Positions 22,441 to 32,671 of a DNA stretch of 64,000 nt are shown piece after piece. The stretch is from contig OX328106.1 in NCBI GenBank assembly GCA_946811185.2, positions 32,238,426 through 32,302,425 of the forward strand, in the 5' to 3' direction. The position numbers and the translations under genes were made by a program. Origin of the DNA: Hippopus hippopus. Its lineage: Eukaryota; Mollusca; Bivalvia; Cardiida; Cardiidae. The notes beneath the pieces were generated by a model that had not been told where the DNA came from, made no database searches, and worked only from the letters and a program-made list of their open reading frames with translations. The first letter of the stretch is position 1. Every line of letters begins with the position of its first letter.

Positions 22441-22654
22441 TTAACCCTTATCCTGATGAAAAGGTTAAATGAAACTTTTTAAGCCGATAGTAAAAACCCA
22501 AATGGTGCTATTTCAAATGCATTTTTTGACGAAAAATATCTACTTATCAGACAGTGTAGATCCAAGATCAGACTGCACGTTCTGTGCAGTCTGATCTTTG
22601 ATCTACGCTGTCTGCAAAAGGTCGGCGAGTTCCAAATACCAGCTTAAGGGTTAA
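22441..22654 (+). mobile_element. family B MITE, reference copy
   Basis: 214 bp with both TTAA. It begins CCCTTATCCTG and ends AGCTTAAGGG. The palindrome is built on GATCAGACTGCAC / GTGCAGTCTGATC with outer ACAGTGTAGATC / GATCTACGCTGT. Left third: AAGCCGATAGTAAAAACCC. Confidence 0.92.
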
Positions 22655-22667
22655 ATGTGCCTGAAAT

Positions 22668-22775
22668 AATGGGATTCGTTTTTTGATAAAGTGAAAAAAA
22701 GTTCTCTCAGTGTTTTCCGAAAAACCTTCTTATTCAAGGCCATAAATGTAAGATGTTGACTGGTAAAGGGGCTTT
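22668..22775 (-). mobile_element. degenerate family A fragment
   Basis: TTCTCTCAGTGTTTTCCGAA and ACTGGTAAAGGGG remain between two B copies. Confidence 0.45.
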
Positions 22776-22992
22776 TAATTAGCCCTTATCCTGCTAAATA
22801 AGTTAATGAGACTTTCAACCGATAGTATAAAACCTAAATGTTGCTATTTCAAAGGTGCTTTTTTTGGGGAATATTATGTCCTTACCAGACAGTGTAGATG
22901 AAAGATCAGACTGCACGCTCTGTGCAGTCTGATCTTGATCTACACTGTCTGCAAAAGGTCGGTGAGTCACATGTAGCAGCCTAAGGGTAGAT
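22774..22992 (+). mobile_element. family B MITE
   Basis: Good palindrome (GCACGCTCTGTGC centre). The right end is changed to AAGGGTAGA. Confidence 0.85.
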
Positions 22993-23176
22993 AAAGGTTT
23001 TCTCAGGTGAGATATCGATCTGATAAATTTATTGGTTTTATAGAGTTATTTCCCTTCTTCCACAACATGCAAAAACCTGCACAAATTGGAATAATTTGAT
23101 AGGTAATATTTCGACTGGGTAGGGTCGAACTTCCAATATTCACTGAAGTGATTATCAATACAAGAGTGTAGACTGG

Positions 23177-23405
23177 TAAACTCTTTACTTAAATGACAAT
23201 TTTTGGACTTGTCCACTTTGAAAACATTAATTTCACAGATGACACATTAAATGTGGCTATAGATACACAGTGATGGTGTCTGTCTGTGAAATTGTAAAAA
23301 TCTTTATGGGTAATGGAGAAGGGCTATTTATTTTTGTCTCAGGATTATTTCAAAAGCCTTCCTCCTGAACATTGTAAATACACTGGACCGTTTGTCAAAG
23401 GGTTA
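23177..23405 (-). mobile_element. family A MITE, highly diverged
   Basis: Outer pattern kept (GACTTGTCCACTTTGAAAAC; TTTGTCAAAGGGTTAG). The palindrome is nearly erased. Confidence 0.6.
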
Positions 23406-23740
23406 GATATTGAACTCTTCTTGTGATCTCTGAAAGAAAGGTATGTGTTAACATAAAAACACTGTGCTAAACTACTTTATTTGGACGTGATTCAAGTTTG
23501 GGGATAGAGTTTTAAATACAGAATAGGTGTGCTATAAAAGTTTAATCATGTACGTTTTGAACATTAAGAAATAAAAAAAAAATGGATTTATACCTGGACT
23601 GACCATTTTTTCTTGTTTTTATTGTATGTCCAAGGTTTTATGGCTGTAAAAAGATTGAATGATATTTTTAGTTTATAAGGATTGTGTGTTGTGCCTTTAG
23701 GTAGATACATGTAGGTAGGTATTAAATTCTTTCATACTTA

Positions 23741-23947
23741 TTTCTTTACAAAATGACAAAATTTTACAGTCTGGAAAATTCAAAGCAGCAATTTTTGCAG
23801 ACGACTCAAAAAACTGAAGCTTGTTTTGGGAAGGGTAGAAAACATTGTGGGAAAAAAAGAGAAATTGCTGGTTTCCAGAATTTTCTCCTTTTCCACAATG
23901 CTTTTCAAAGCTGTTTCACAAGTTTGGATAGTGTAGAAATGGGTTAA
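23741..23947 (-). mobile_element. family A MITE
   Basis: Palindrome with mismatches at the centre (GCTGGTTTCCAGAA). End GGGTTAA. Confidence 0.75.
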
Positions 23948-24199
23948 CTGTCCAAAGGTGTTAAAATTTCTAAATGAATAGAAACACATAAATCACCAGG
24001 AAAATTGTGCTTCTTTAATATTCAACTTTTATTGAAGGGAAAATGGGGAAGTTGCTTATAAAACTGTATTCCTCTTTTTACAAAGCTTTCAATTACATCC
24101 CAGTGTCATTTTCTTGTGTGATAAAGAATTGAATTAAATATTTAATTTATAGTGATATTTCTAGTAGATTTTGGTACAATTCTAAAGTTAACCTTAATA

Positions 24200-25017
24200 C
24201 GAGGGTTGTCGCAGAAGTAAAAGGACTTTTCTTGTAGCTGCTTTATTGTCGGGCGCATACACATATATTTTTGCTTGAATACAGTTCAGCATGTCTGCTC
24301 CCGAAATGTGTACTCCAAATGAAATTTTATCTGACGTACTTTGAAATATGCAGAATTTCTAAGGTAACGGTAAAGGTACGCAGCGCATGCCGGTTTCAAT
24401 AACGCAAAGATAACATTTGCTTGTTCAGATGTTGCTATAATTATCCTTATGTTTTGTTTTTGCGTGCGAAAGTTCGGCTGCACAATATGTGGTGTTATGA
24501 CATCATTTCCTGTTTATTTGGGAGCCATAGCATTTCCGTTAGCTGAGATACAGCGTTTTTCATCACGTCAGAGTCTACGAAGAAAAAATGTCATGTCGTC
24601 CACAGGAAATGTCAAGTTGCGGGCGGTAATCCAGTTTTGTCAAGCGCTCGGTAAAACACCTACAAAGACCTACCAACTTGTTTAGGAAGCGGGCAAGTAT
24701 AAATGTTGCTGTTCATTAGTGTTCAGATGGCATAAAGAGTTTCGTGAAGGCCATCATTCGCACTGGTGGGGACTATGTGGAGAAAGTATTATAAGCAACT
24801 TCATGTTGGACGTCAGTGAACGTTATTCTGTGTGCCAGGTGGCGTTTAGCGTTGTGTGTATTTTAACTGTAGTTTCGTTATTGTTATATGTATTTTGATG
24901 ATTTTTTGGAGAAATAATCATGAGATATGGCACTAAATCTGCGTTAGTTTTCTTGCTTATACGCCAATAAATGTTCATGTTACAGCAATAGTCCTTTTAC
25001 TTCTGCGTCAACCCTCG
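24200..25017 (+). mobile_element. internally deleted mariner-like element
   Basis: 818 bp lie between TA dinucleotides (24198-24199 and 25018-25019). The terminal inverted repeats are about 30 bp: CGAGGGTTGTCGCAGAAGTA at the left, and AAAGG then AC at its inner end match the complement of the right end. The interior keeps only the two ends of a transposase gene, so it could move only with a partner enzyme. Confidence 0.88.
24593..24794 (+). pseudogene. transposase ends fused by internal deletion
   Basis: MSSTGNVKLRAVIQFCQALG then KTPTKTYQLV and, past an in-frame TAG, VFRWHKEFREG is the usual start of a mariner transposase. About 20 codons later, in another frame, GGDYVEKVL-stop is the usual end. 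The whole middle, with all three catalytic Asp residues, is gone. Confidence 0.75.
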
Positions 25018-25206
25018 TACATCCTGCAGATGACATTCTTTACCTTGCAGGAGAAAAATTTGAAAAAATTGTACCAAAAGAAAATTTTTGTATGAAACTT
25101 GAGAATAAATTTGACTATTTACATTTTACAAGATTGACATTGTTTTGAAAGTCAATTGCTGCAGATTTATAATTATGGTATAAAATTGATTGTGAACAAT
25201 GAACAG

Positions 25207-25985
25207 TTTAACCCTTTACTACACAATTCAAAAACATCGAGGGAAAAGGAGAAAATGCTGGTAACCAGCATTTTCTCCTTTTCATTGTATTTCCTACTGT
25301 TTCATAGACAAAATTAATTCTACCACTAAAACCTACGGAGCCATGCAGGTGTCATGCTCTACACATTTTTTATTTCGAAATAACGAAATCTTAAATTGTT
25401 CAAACGAAATACTATTTTGAGAAAACGAAATACTAAATCATTAAAACGAAATGCTATTTCGAGAAAACGAAATGCTATTTCGAGAAAACGAAATACTAAA
25501 TCGTTAAAACGAATGCTATTTCAATAAAACGAAATACTATTTCGAGAAAACGAAATACTAAATCGTTAAAACGAAATGCTATCTTGATAAAATGAAATGC
25601 TATTTCAAGAAAACGAAATGGGTATGTTCGGAACACTTGGTTGTCATCGTCCACCATGGCCATGTGGGATGAGTGACTACACAGTGTGTATGGTAAGAAT
25701 TTATTAAATCGGCAACAATTTTCTTTTAAACCTATATCATTATGGATTTTATGGCCTTTAATTTTTTTTTGTATTTCGTTTTATCGAAATAGCATTTCTT
25801 TTTAACGATTTAGTATTTCGTTTTCTCAAAATAGTATTTCGTTAAAATGATTTAGGATTTCGTTATTTCGAAATAAAAAATGTGTAGAGCATGACACCTA
25901 CTGGACTCCGTAAAAACCACATTTACTTTATCATCTGTAAATCTTTTCAACTTCGACAAGTCATTTTGCCTTCCAGTAGAGTCCA
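25207..25985 (+). mobile_element. family A MITE split by the foldback element
   Basis: The left part is 25207-25333 with an intact inner palindrome but a deletion between ACACAATTC and AAAAACATC. The right third resumes at 25913 (ACCACATTTACTTTATCATC). Confidence 0.8.
25334..25912. mobile_element. foldback element with CGAAAT arrays
   Basis: Inverted ends TACGGAG...CTCCGTA continue as AGGTGTCATGCTCTACACAT (25347) and its complement (to 25899), then TATTTCGAAATAACGAAAT. The interior is an irregular array of AAAACGAAATACTATTTCGA-type units plus about 120 bp of other sequence. AAAACC directly flanks both ends, and the surrounding family A copy resumes exactly at this duplication. Confidence 0.8.
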
Positions 25986-26143
25986 GTCTTTACCAGACAT
26001 CCTTCTGAGTATTAACAACCCTGAGAATGAAGGCTTTTGCAAACACTATGGGAAAAGGAGAAAGTACTGATAACCAGCATTATCTCTTTTTCCCACAATA
26101 TTTTCCACCCTTTCATTGACAATTTCAATCATTTTAGACACTC
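25985..26143 (+). mobile_element. family A MITE truncated by the next copy
   Basis: Left two-thirds with a palindrome centre of GATAACC; the right third is missing where the copy at 26144 begins. Confidence 0.72.
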
Positions 26144-26371
26144 TTAACCCTTTACCACACGACCAATTTTAGACCTGTCCGAATTGAAAGCATTTGCAGA
26201 GGACAGTTTCAATGTGGATCATATGAAATGATTTTTCTTTGATAGGGTAGAAAACATTGTGGGAAAAGGAGAAAATGCTGGTTACCAGCATTTTCTCCTT
26301 TTCCCACAATGTTTTCAAAAGCCTTCTCTATCAGGGGTGTCAAAAGTCGTCATTGTGTGGTAAAGGGTTAA
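26144..26371 (-). mobile_element. family A MITE, intact
   Basis: 228 bp with TTAA at both ends and a perfect palindrome (centre GGTTACC on the plus strand). It is closest to 19730 (shared CACCCCTGATAG). It has inserted into another A copy at 25985. Confidence 0.92.
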
Positions 26372-26441
26372 TTTGGCATCTGTAAATGTAATTACTCTCT
26401 GTTTGGAGGGGTCTAGAAATTTTTTTTTTTACAGTAAAGAC

Positions 26442-26668
26442 TTAATCCTTTACCATACAATCCTGAGTTTTAACAACCCCTAGGAAGAATCCTTTGAAAC
26501 ATTGTGGGAAAAGGAAAAAATGCTGGTAGCTAGCATTTTCTCATTTTTCCATAATGTTTCCTATCCTATCAAAGACATGTTCCGTCATTTGAGTCGCATT
26601 TAAATTGTCACCTGCAGATGCTCTCAGTTTCGGAAAGTCTATATTTTTGTAGTTTGATAAAGAGTTCA
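26442..26668 (+). mobile_element. family A MITE
   Basis: TTAA start. The centre GGTAGCTAGC and CTCATTTTTCC are variants. The right end is worn (TTTGATAAAGAGTTCA). Confidence 0.82.
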
Positions 26669-26839
26669 ACCTTTGATTTTCTTGTTTTATTAAAAACAAT
26701 GGCATTAACAATGCTTGTATTGAACAAATTTTCCTTTATATCAACTGTGATTTATTGACCTTTCCATAACAAGCAGTGATTTAGTATTGTATTTTTTGTA
26801 TAAGTCTTAACCCATAAAATATTTAACTTGTCTGATCAG

Positions 26840-27119
26840 TGTTTAACACAATTTTCAACATTATTCATATTATATCAGGGCAGACACTGCACTTTTGCAC
26901 TCTTTCCTGGAGAGTCTTCTACCAGTGCTTTGGACAGTATTCTTTCTAAGCCACTGGATGCTTTCCCACATAAACAATCACTGAAACAGTGTTCAGCGGT
27001 AAGAGAGAAATGAAATCTGTCACAATGACTATCATCAGTGAATAGGCCAAGCTGGGATCCAAACCGGTGACCACTTGGTTTCAAGCCCTGTACATCACCG
27101 ATTGAGCTACCAGGCTTGG
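26840..27119 (-). mobile_element. tRNA-derived SINE, family S1
   Basis: On the minus strand it starts GCCAAGCCTGGTAGCTCAAT (A-box like). It continues with a B-box-like GGTTTGGATCCC, then GATGATAGTCATTGTGACAG and the end GTTGAAAATTGTGTTAAACA. The body matches the copies at 29.3 and 31.2 kb. Confidence 0.75.
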
Positions 27120-27277
27120 CTTAACCATTTACCACACAATCCTGAGTTTTAATGACCCCGAAAATGAAAGCTGTTGAAAACATTGTGAGAAAAGGAGAAA
27201 ATACTGGTAACCAGTATTTTCTCCTTTTCGCACAATGTTTTCAACCCAATTAAAGCCAAGTTTAAAGAGTTGACATA
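27120..27277 (+). mobile_element. family A MITE cut by family C
   Basis: TTAA start; palindrome GATACTGG/CCAGTATT, both arms changed in a matching way (ATACTGGTAACCAGTAT). It stops at the family C insertion. Confidence 0.8.
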
Positions 27278-27760
27278 CATTATCTTCCGCTAGATGGCAT
27301 TCTACAAATACACATCTATCTAATATGGGCATTCTGGGTACAGAGCAGGGTCCAAAAATTCCACTCGTCCGCTCGTCCTTACTAGTAAAAATTTGGTAAG
27401 GGCAAGTGGATTATCCTTCTTTGTCTAACTGTAGGACGAGTGCAAAATGGCAGGAGGACAAGTAAGAATTCTGAAATTTTTTGGACCCTGCAGAAGCGGA
27501 CTAATTTTTCAAAACGACAACCGTTACTTTTGAATTTCAAAATAAAATAAACGTTTACTCAATAAAACGCTACCTGGTGCAATTCTTTCAGTTATGATCA
27601 GCTAGCAGGTAACCTATGCACCGGCCATTTATTATAACAGTCCCTACAGGCTTGGGTATAGCTTCGGTATAAGCCCTACTTTTCCCAAGTATTGGGAGAT
27701 GGGTGATGCGTCATAGCAGACAGGTCGAATCTTCGAAGAATATGACATGCGCAGACAACG
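27278..27760 (+). repeat. family C copy 1, exact 10-bp target duplication
   Basis: It starts CATTATCTTCCGC and ends GCAGACAACG. AGTTGACATA stands on both sides (27268-27277 and 27761-27770). A 147-bp MITE is nested in it. It interrupts a family A copy. Confidence 0.8.
27345..27491. mobile_element. 147-bp MITE nested in family C
   Basis: The inverted ends are GCAGGGTCCAAAAA and its complement TTTTTTGGACCCTGC. AGA occurs on both sides. It lies within a family C copy whose two relatives lack it, so the boundaries are clear. Confidence 0.65.
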
Positions 27761-27829
27761 AGTTGACATAACATAAGTTGAAGCTAATCTCCAGTCTGTT
27801 AGCAGATATACAATGATCTACAATGCCTT

Positions 27830-28070
27830 TACCCTTTAGTACACAATCACGAGTTTTAATAATCCTGAGAAAGACAGCTTTGTAAACTTTGTGGGAAAAG
27901 GAGAAAATGCTGGAAACCAGCATTTTCTCTCTTTCCCACAATGTTTTCTAACTCCAAAAACAAATTTAATTTTTGACCTTTTGACTAACTTTTAGTAGCA
28001 TTTAAATTGTGGTTTCCAAATGTTTTCATTTTGGACAAGTCTAAAATTTTGTTGTGTAGTAAAGATTTAA
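27830..28070 (+). mobile_element. family A MITE
   Basis: Left end CCCTTTAGTACACAATCA. The palindrome centre is GGAAACC. TTAA at the right end. Confidence 0.82.
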
Positions 28071-28091
28071 GGTTGTAATTGATGACTAGAG

Positions 28092-28185
28092 TACTCTTTA
28101 CTGACAATCAAATGTTTAAATGACCCTAAGCAATGCTCTTTCAAAAACATTGTGGTAGAAAGAGAAAATGTAGCCATCTACAGAG
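28092..28185 (+). mobile_element. family A left fragment
   Basis: CTCTTTACTGACAATCA to the left arm (ACATTGTGGTAGAAAGAGAA); the rest is missing. Confidence 0.6.
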
Positions 28186-28549
28186 TCATGTTATGGTTAG
28201 ACTCAATATTAGATTTAGAAGGAATGTTAATTAATACTACATGTAGTTGCTCTGTCTTGAAATTACAGTTTTGCTGAAACATATATAATTATTATAGTTG
28301 AGGTAAATACCACTAACATACATTATTCATAATACTGAACATGATACACATCTTTCTCTATTATGTTTCTTACATTAAATCATTATCATGTTTTGAAATC
28401 AAAGTACCTAAGACAACTACTTGACCCATTCATTGGGAAATTGTCCCATTTATTGCAGCATATCAGTCTTGTTTTGGCAAGTATTACTGTACATATTGTA
28501 CATTGTAAATGTGCTCTGGATATACAATGTGTGCAAAAATGTTGACTCC

Positions 28550-28686
28550 TTTAAGTGCCTTTCATATCTTTAGTTGCCTAGTTGCCAACATAGATCAAGA
28601 TCAGACTGTACAAAATTTGAAGTTTGATCTTTGATATGCATTATCCACATTGCTGCAACTTTCTGGTCAAAAGTAACCTTGGAATT
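28550..28686 (-). mobile_element. family B MITE, B' subtype, worn
   Basis: AGATCAAGATCAGACTGTAC / AAGTTTGATCTTTGATATGC. It ends 9 bp from the candidate exon at 28695, on its donor side. Confidence 0.6.
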
Positions 28687-28694
28687 GTACTTAC

Positions 28695-28846
28695 TTGACG
28701 CCTTCTTTACATTGGCCCTCGATGAGCTTAAGGTGCAGGTACGATGCCTGTATCCCTCTTGCCCTGCAACCCTTGTATGGCGGCTGTAAGATTATCATAT
28801 GGTGCTGTAGCCTCTACCGTGTTGTTTAACTTCACACTGTCACATA
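28695..28846 (-). pseudogene. candidate extracellular exon, frameshifted; possibly sarcoglycan
   Basis: A coding-looking stretch lies between an acceptor (CTAGTGATATTTACAG) and a strong donor (GTAAGTAC). The first part reads CDSVKLNNTVEATAPYDNLT... to GIVPAP and stops at a TAA. One base out of phase, the frame continues as KLIEGQCKEGVK up to the donor. Both halves look like protein, so a single-base insertion in CACCTTAAG or an assembly error is likely. The joined order VPAP-x-IEG-x-x-KEGV faintly recalls the VPLPI(E/K)-x-x-KEGV segment of vertebrate alpha/epsilon-sarcoglycan, and the strand agrees with the exons 19 kb downstream. The assignment is tentative. It could instead be a dead exon of another gene. 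Confidence 0.35.
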
Positions 28847-29331
28847 CTGTAAATATCACTAGTTTTCTATTGAAAAACTGTTTACTGCTTCTCAGATCTA
28901 GAAATCTTCTTGTCAAAGCACTGATATTTTGTATGACTGATACTTGATAAGACCTGCTTGTATTCTCTTACATAATTTTTGCATTTGAAAAAGATATGGC
29001 TCAGTTTTTAAGGAGGGAAGGGGAGCCAGGCTATTTTTTCTATGAAAGTTTATTGCCACATAGACATCTTATAATTTATATGTCTGTCATTATGCCAATT
29101 ATGTGCATGATACATCTATTTAAAAGGAAGTGGAGCGATACAGGGCTATCATGGCCCTCTTGCTATACAGGCTTTTTAAGAGAGATAGTAAATGAAACTG
29201 GTACATGACTTGCATAATGTAGATAAGGTCAGATTTATGACCTTATTGTAAAGAATTAACATAGGATGTGTAAGATAATATTTCATGACAATTAGACAGG
29301 ACTTTACCTTCTCCTAAGATTTGAGTATACA

Positions 29332-29662
29332 TGCGTTTCCAAGCTCGGCGGCTTGTCAGGCCTGTAATGTAGAAGGCTTGTAATCCAGGGGCCACTGGTT
29401 TGATTCTCGGGACGGGTCGACCAAATTCTTTCCAAGGACTGATGATAGTCAATGAGAGAGGATTCTTTTCTCTCTTATAATTGAACATTGCTTTGATATT
29501 GTTTAAGTTCAAAAGTTAAGCCAGTGGCTTGGAAAATTATATAGAACTCGGGAGATGTACTGGTAAAATGAAACTTCAGGACAGCACAAAATGAAAGGTG
29601 CACTATCTGCTGTAATATTACTGTAATGGCCTTGAAAACAGTGTTAAACACACACAAAAAAA
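29332..29662 (+). mobile_element. SINE, family S1, diverged
   Basis: The tRNA-like head ends GGTTTGATTCTCGGGACG. The body has TTTCCAAGGACTGATGATAG and the tail CTTGAAAACAGTGTTAAACA. Confidence 0.65.
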
Positions 29663-29906
29663 TACTAGAAATTGTAATTCATGACTTGAAGGCTGTTTTA
29701 CAAGACATCACTTGCTTGAAGGAAAGGAAATTAACCTTCTTTGCAGATTATTGCTTTGATTGTGAGAAAAGTGGCAATTTTGGTCATAACACTTTAACAG
29801 TCTGTTGCTTTGTGAAATATTTTAAAAAGCTGACTACTGAAAGGGAGCAAAATCTTGCATTTGTGTTGTAATGGGTGATGTTTTATTTTTAACCATGTTT
29901 CTTGTT

Positions 29907-30113
29907 TTAACCCTTAGAGCCTGAAATATACCTTGGCGACATTTTCAATCTAGAATTAAGACCAGTACAATTGCAATTTCAAGGTTACTTTTTTTTCAGA
30001 ATGTGTCAGCAGAGCAGACAGTGAAAATCAGAGATCAGATTGCACATTTTGTGCAGTCTGATCTTGATCTGCACTGGCCGCAAAGGTAACTATACTTGTA
30101 AAAGGCACTTTAA
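29907..30113 (+). mobile_element. family B MITE, B' subtype, intact
   Basis: It begins TTAACCCTTAGAGCCTGAAA and ends AAAAGGCACTTTAA. The palindrome is GATCAGATTGCACA/TGTGCAGTCTGATC. The right TTAA is shared with the following A copy. Confidence 0.82.
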
Positions 30114-30366
30114 CCCTTTACCACACAATGACGCCTTTTAATGCCCCTGAAAAAGAGGCCTTTTGAAAACATTGTGGGAAAAGGAGAAAATGCTGGTAAC
30201 CAGCAGAAAAGTAGAAAATGCTGGTAACCAGCATTTTCTCCTTTTCCCACAAAGTTTTCTACCCTATCAAAGAAAAGTTGCGTCATTTGAGCCACTATGA
30301 AATTGTCCTCTGCAAATGCTTTCAATTTGGATAGGTCTTAAATTTTGCCGTGTGGTAAAGGGTTAA
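30110..30366 (+). mobile_element. family A MITE with duplicated palindrome core
   Basis: AGAAAATGCTGGTAACCAGC occurs twice (about 30186 and 30214), separated by AGAAAAGT, adding about 28 bp. TTAA at both ends. Subtype as 19730 (CAATGACGCC). Confidence 0.9.
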
Positions 30367-30432
30367 GGATTAACCCTTTGAATGCAGAAAACAACTTTAG
30401 GAGGCTTTTCCTTCTATCTGGTACATCCTTTG

Positions 30433-30945
30433 GCCCTTTACCAGACGACAAATTTTAGCCTTGTCTTTAGCCTTTGTTTGACCTCCTAAAAAAATTTGTT
30501 GCAGAAAATTGTGATATTTTTGAAAATTATTTTTAATCAAAATCAGTATGCGGTTTTAAATGCTTTGCATTATCTCCCGCTATATGGCATTCTATAAATA
30601 CACATCTAATTTGGGCATTCTGGGTACAGAACTGGACTACTTTTCAAAACAACAATGGTTACTTTGAATTTCAAAATGAAATAAACTTTTACTCAATAAA
30701 ATGCTACCTTGTGCGATTCATTCAGCTATGATCGGCTAGCATGTAACCTATGCATCGGATATTCATTAAAATAGCTTCGGTATAAGCCCTACTTTTCCCA
30801 GGTATACGGGGAATGGTGATGCGTCATAGCACACAGGTCGAATCAGGTCAAATCTTCGAAGAATATGACATGCGCAGACAACGAAATGCTTTGATGCATA
30901 AGGAAACTTTGTGGCAAAAGGAGAAATTATTTGTTACAGACAGTT
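30433..30945 (-). mobile_element. degenerate family A pieces around family C
   Basis: CCCTTTACCAGACGACAAAT at 30433 and GTGGCAAAAGGAGAAATTA at 30910 look like one old inverted copy split by the family C insertion. Confidence 0.45.
30568..30883 (+). repeat. family C copy 2, exact 10-bp target duplication
   Basis: It has the same termini as copy 1, without the nested MITE. AAATGCTTTG flanks it on both sides (30558-30567 and 30884-30893). Confidence 0.82.
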
Positions 30946-30983
30946 TTTATTTGCTGGGATTGTGATAATCTGAGTAGCCCCCT

Positions 30984-31524
30984 TTAACCCTGTACTGAAC
31001 AGTTTCATGTATCAATGACACTGAGATAGAATGCCATTGGCAACAGTGTTGGGCAAGGAGAAAATTGTGGGAGACAGCATTTTCCCAAAAAGTTTCAGTC
31101 CTATCAGAGAATATTAGCTCATTTGTATCAAGTTTGAAATTGTGGTCTGTGGATGCTTTCAAATCCACACGACCAAACCATGGTAAGTCAGCGGGTAGCA
31201 TACAGGACTTGAGTACAGGAAGGTCACTGGTTCAGTCCCCAGCTCGGCTATTTTCTTTCCAAGGACTGATGATAGTCATTGTGACAGGATTCATTCCTCT
31301 CTCACCACTGCACATTGTTTTGATGATGGTTGTGATGGAAAGCAGCCACTTGCTTGGAAAGAATATTGTGTGGAGCATTCGATCCAAGTAAAAGAAATTC
31401 CAGGAAAGCATCGATAGGTGCACTGGCAATCGCAATATAACTGAAATAATGTTGAAAACAGCGTTAAACACCATACAATCAATCAAATCCACAGGCCAAT
31501 TTTTTTTGTTTTGGAAAGGGTTAA
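30984..31524 (+). mobile_element. family A MITE split by SINE S1
   Basis: The left part is diverged (GTTGGGCAAGGAG...). It breaks at CAAATCCACA and resumes after the SINE to end TTTTGGAAAGGGTTAA, sharing that TTAA with the next copy. Confidence 0.75.
31170..31482 (+). mobile_element. SINE, family S1, with target duplication
   Basis: The head has GGTTCAGTCCCCAGC (B-box like) and the tail GTTGAAAACAGCGTTAAACA then CAATCAA. TCAAATCCACA flanks both ends (31159-31169, 31483-31493). The target is a family A MITE, so the SINE is the younger. Confidence 0.85.
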
Positions 31525-31749
31525 CTCTTTACCAAACAAGAAAATTTCAGGCTAGTCTAAAATGAAAGCATTTGCAGACGATAAAATAAATGTGACTGAA
31601 AAATTAAAACTTGTTGTGGGAAGGATAGAAAACATTGTGGGAAAAGGAGAAAATGCTGGTTACCAGCATTTTCTTCTTTTTCCACAGTGTTTTCAAAAGG
31701 CTTCTTTCTTAGGGTCGTTAAAAGTCGGGATTGTGTGGTAAAGGATTAA
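31521..31749 (-). mobile_element. family A MITE, intact
   Basis: TTAA both ends; palindrome with TTCTTCTTTTTCC in one arm; GTTGTGGGAAGGATAG variant shared with 55.6 kb. Confidence 0.9.
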
Positions 31750-31857
31750 GGATGAATTCCATTGTTTGAACCACATGTATTATTCATTGTCATTCTGTAA
31801 ACATGTTCAATATAGAGGAATCTATTGTCCATCTATGGATAGAAATTTCTTGCATGA

Positions 31858-31922
31858 TTTGTTGATCAAGATCAAACTGCATACATTGTGCCGTCAAGTC
31901 TTGACATTTACTGTCCAACTAA
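31858..31922. mobile_element. family B core fragment
   Basis: TTGATCAAGATCAAACTGCA ... TTTACTGTCCAAC; the right arm is diverged. Confidence 0.45.
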
Positions 31923-32017
31923 AGCTCTAGTAAATTGCCAACTCATCATACAGTCAGACATAAAAAATAAATATGGTGTCAAAGAGGGTTGGATTACAAC
32001 TAGAAGAACCTGGAGGT

Positions 32018-32250
32018 TTAAGCGTTTACCACTCAATCCCCACTTTTTTAAAATGACTCTGAGAAAGAAGCCTTTTGAAAACATTGTGGGAAAAGGAGAA
32101 AATGTTGGTAACCAGCATTTATTCCTTTTCCCACAATGTTTTCTACCCTTCCCAAAACAAATTTCAATTTTTCAGCTGCATTTATTTTGTCATCTGCAAA
32201 TGTTTTCAATTTGGACTGGTCTAAAATTTTGTTGTTTAGTAAAGAGTTAA
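32018..32250 (+). mobile_element. family A MITE
   Basis: TTAA both ends; right arm TTTATTCCTTTTCC mismatched. It carries the CCCTTCCCAAAAC right-third subtype. Confidence 0.87.
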
Positions 32251-32396
32251 GGGAATTTAAAACCTGACTCTCTTTCACACTTAACCCGTTGTCTTCATAT
32301 GTCATATTTCTCAAAGATTGTATGTATTTGAAAAAATGCCACCTAGTAGAAGATAATGCACATTACCTCCCATAGACATTTTTTGTTCTTGCAGAA

Positions 32397-32622
32397 GAAA
32401 ACTCTGGAAATCTTTGCCAGATGACAAAATTTTAGCTTTGTTTAAATGAAAGCATTTACAGACAACAATTTAAATGTATCCCAAATTATGAAATTTGTCT
32501 CTGAAATGGTTAAAAACATTGTTGGACAAGGAGAAAATACGCTCATTTTCTCCTTTTCCTACAATGTTTTCAAAAGCTTTATTCGTCAGGCTCTTTAAAC
32601 TTTGCAACTGTTTTGTACAGGA
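32397..32622 (-). mobile_element. family A MITE, palindrome core deleted
   Basis: GAGAAAATACGCTCATTTTCTC: the GCTGGTTACCAGC centre is lost but the outer stems remain. Confidence 0.75.
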
Positions 32623-32671
32623 TGAGTTGATTCACAACAGCTGACATCCAAAAAGGTTATTTATTAAGTAT

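Noticed and set aside
28744..28947. Plus-strand hydrophobic open frame over the candidate minus-strand exon
   Set aside because: It is the antisense of the segment with proper splice sites; no signals on the plus strand.
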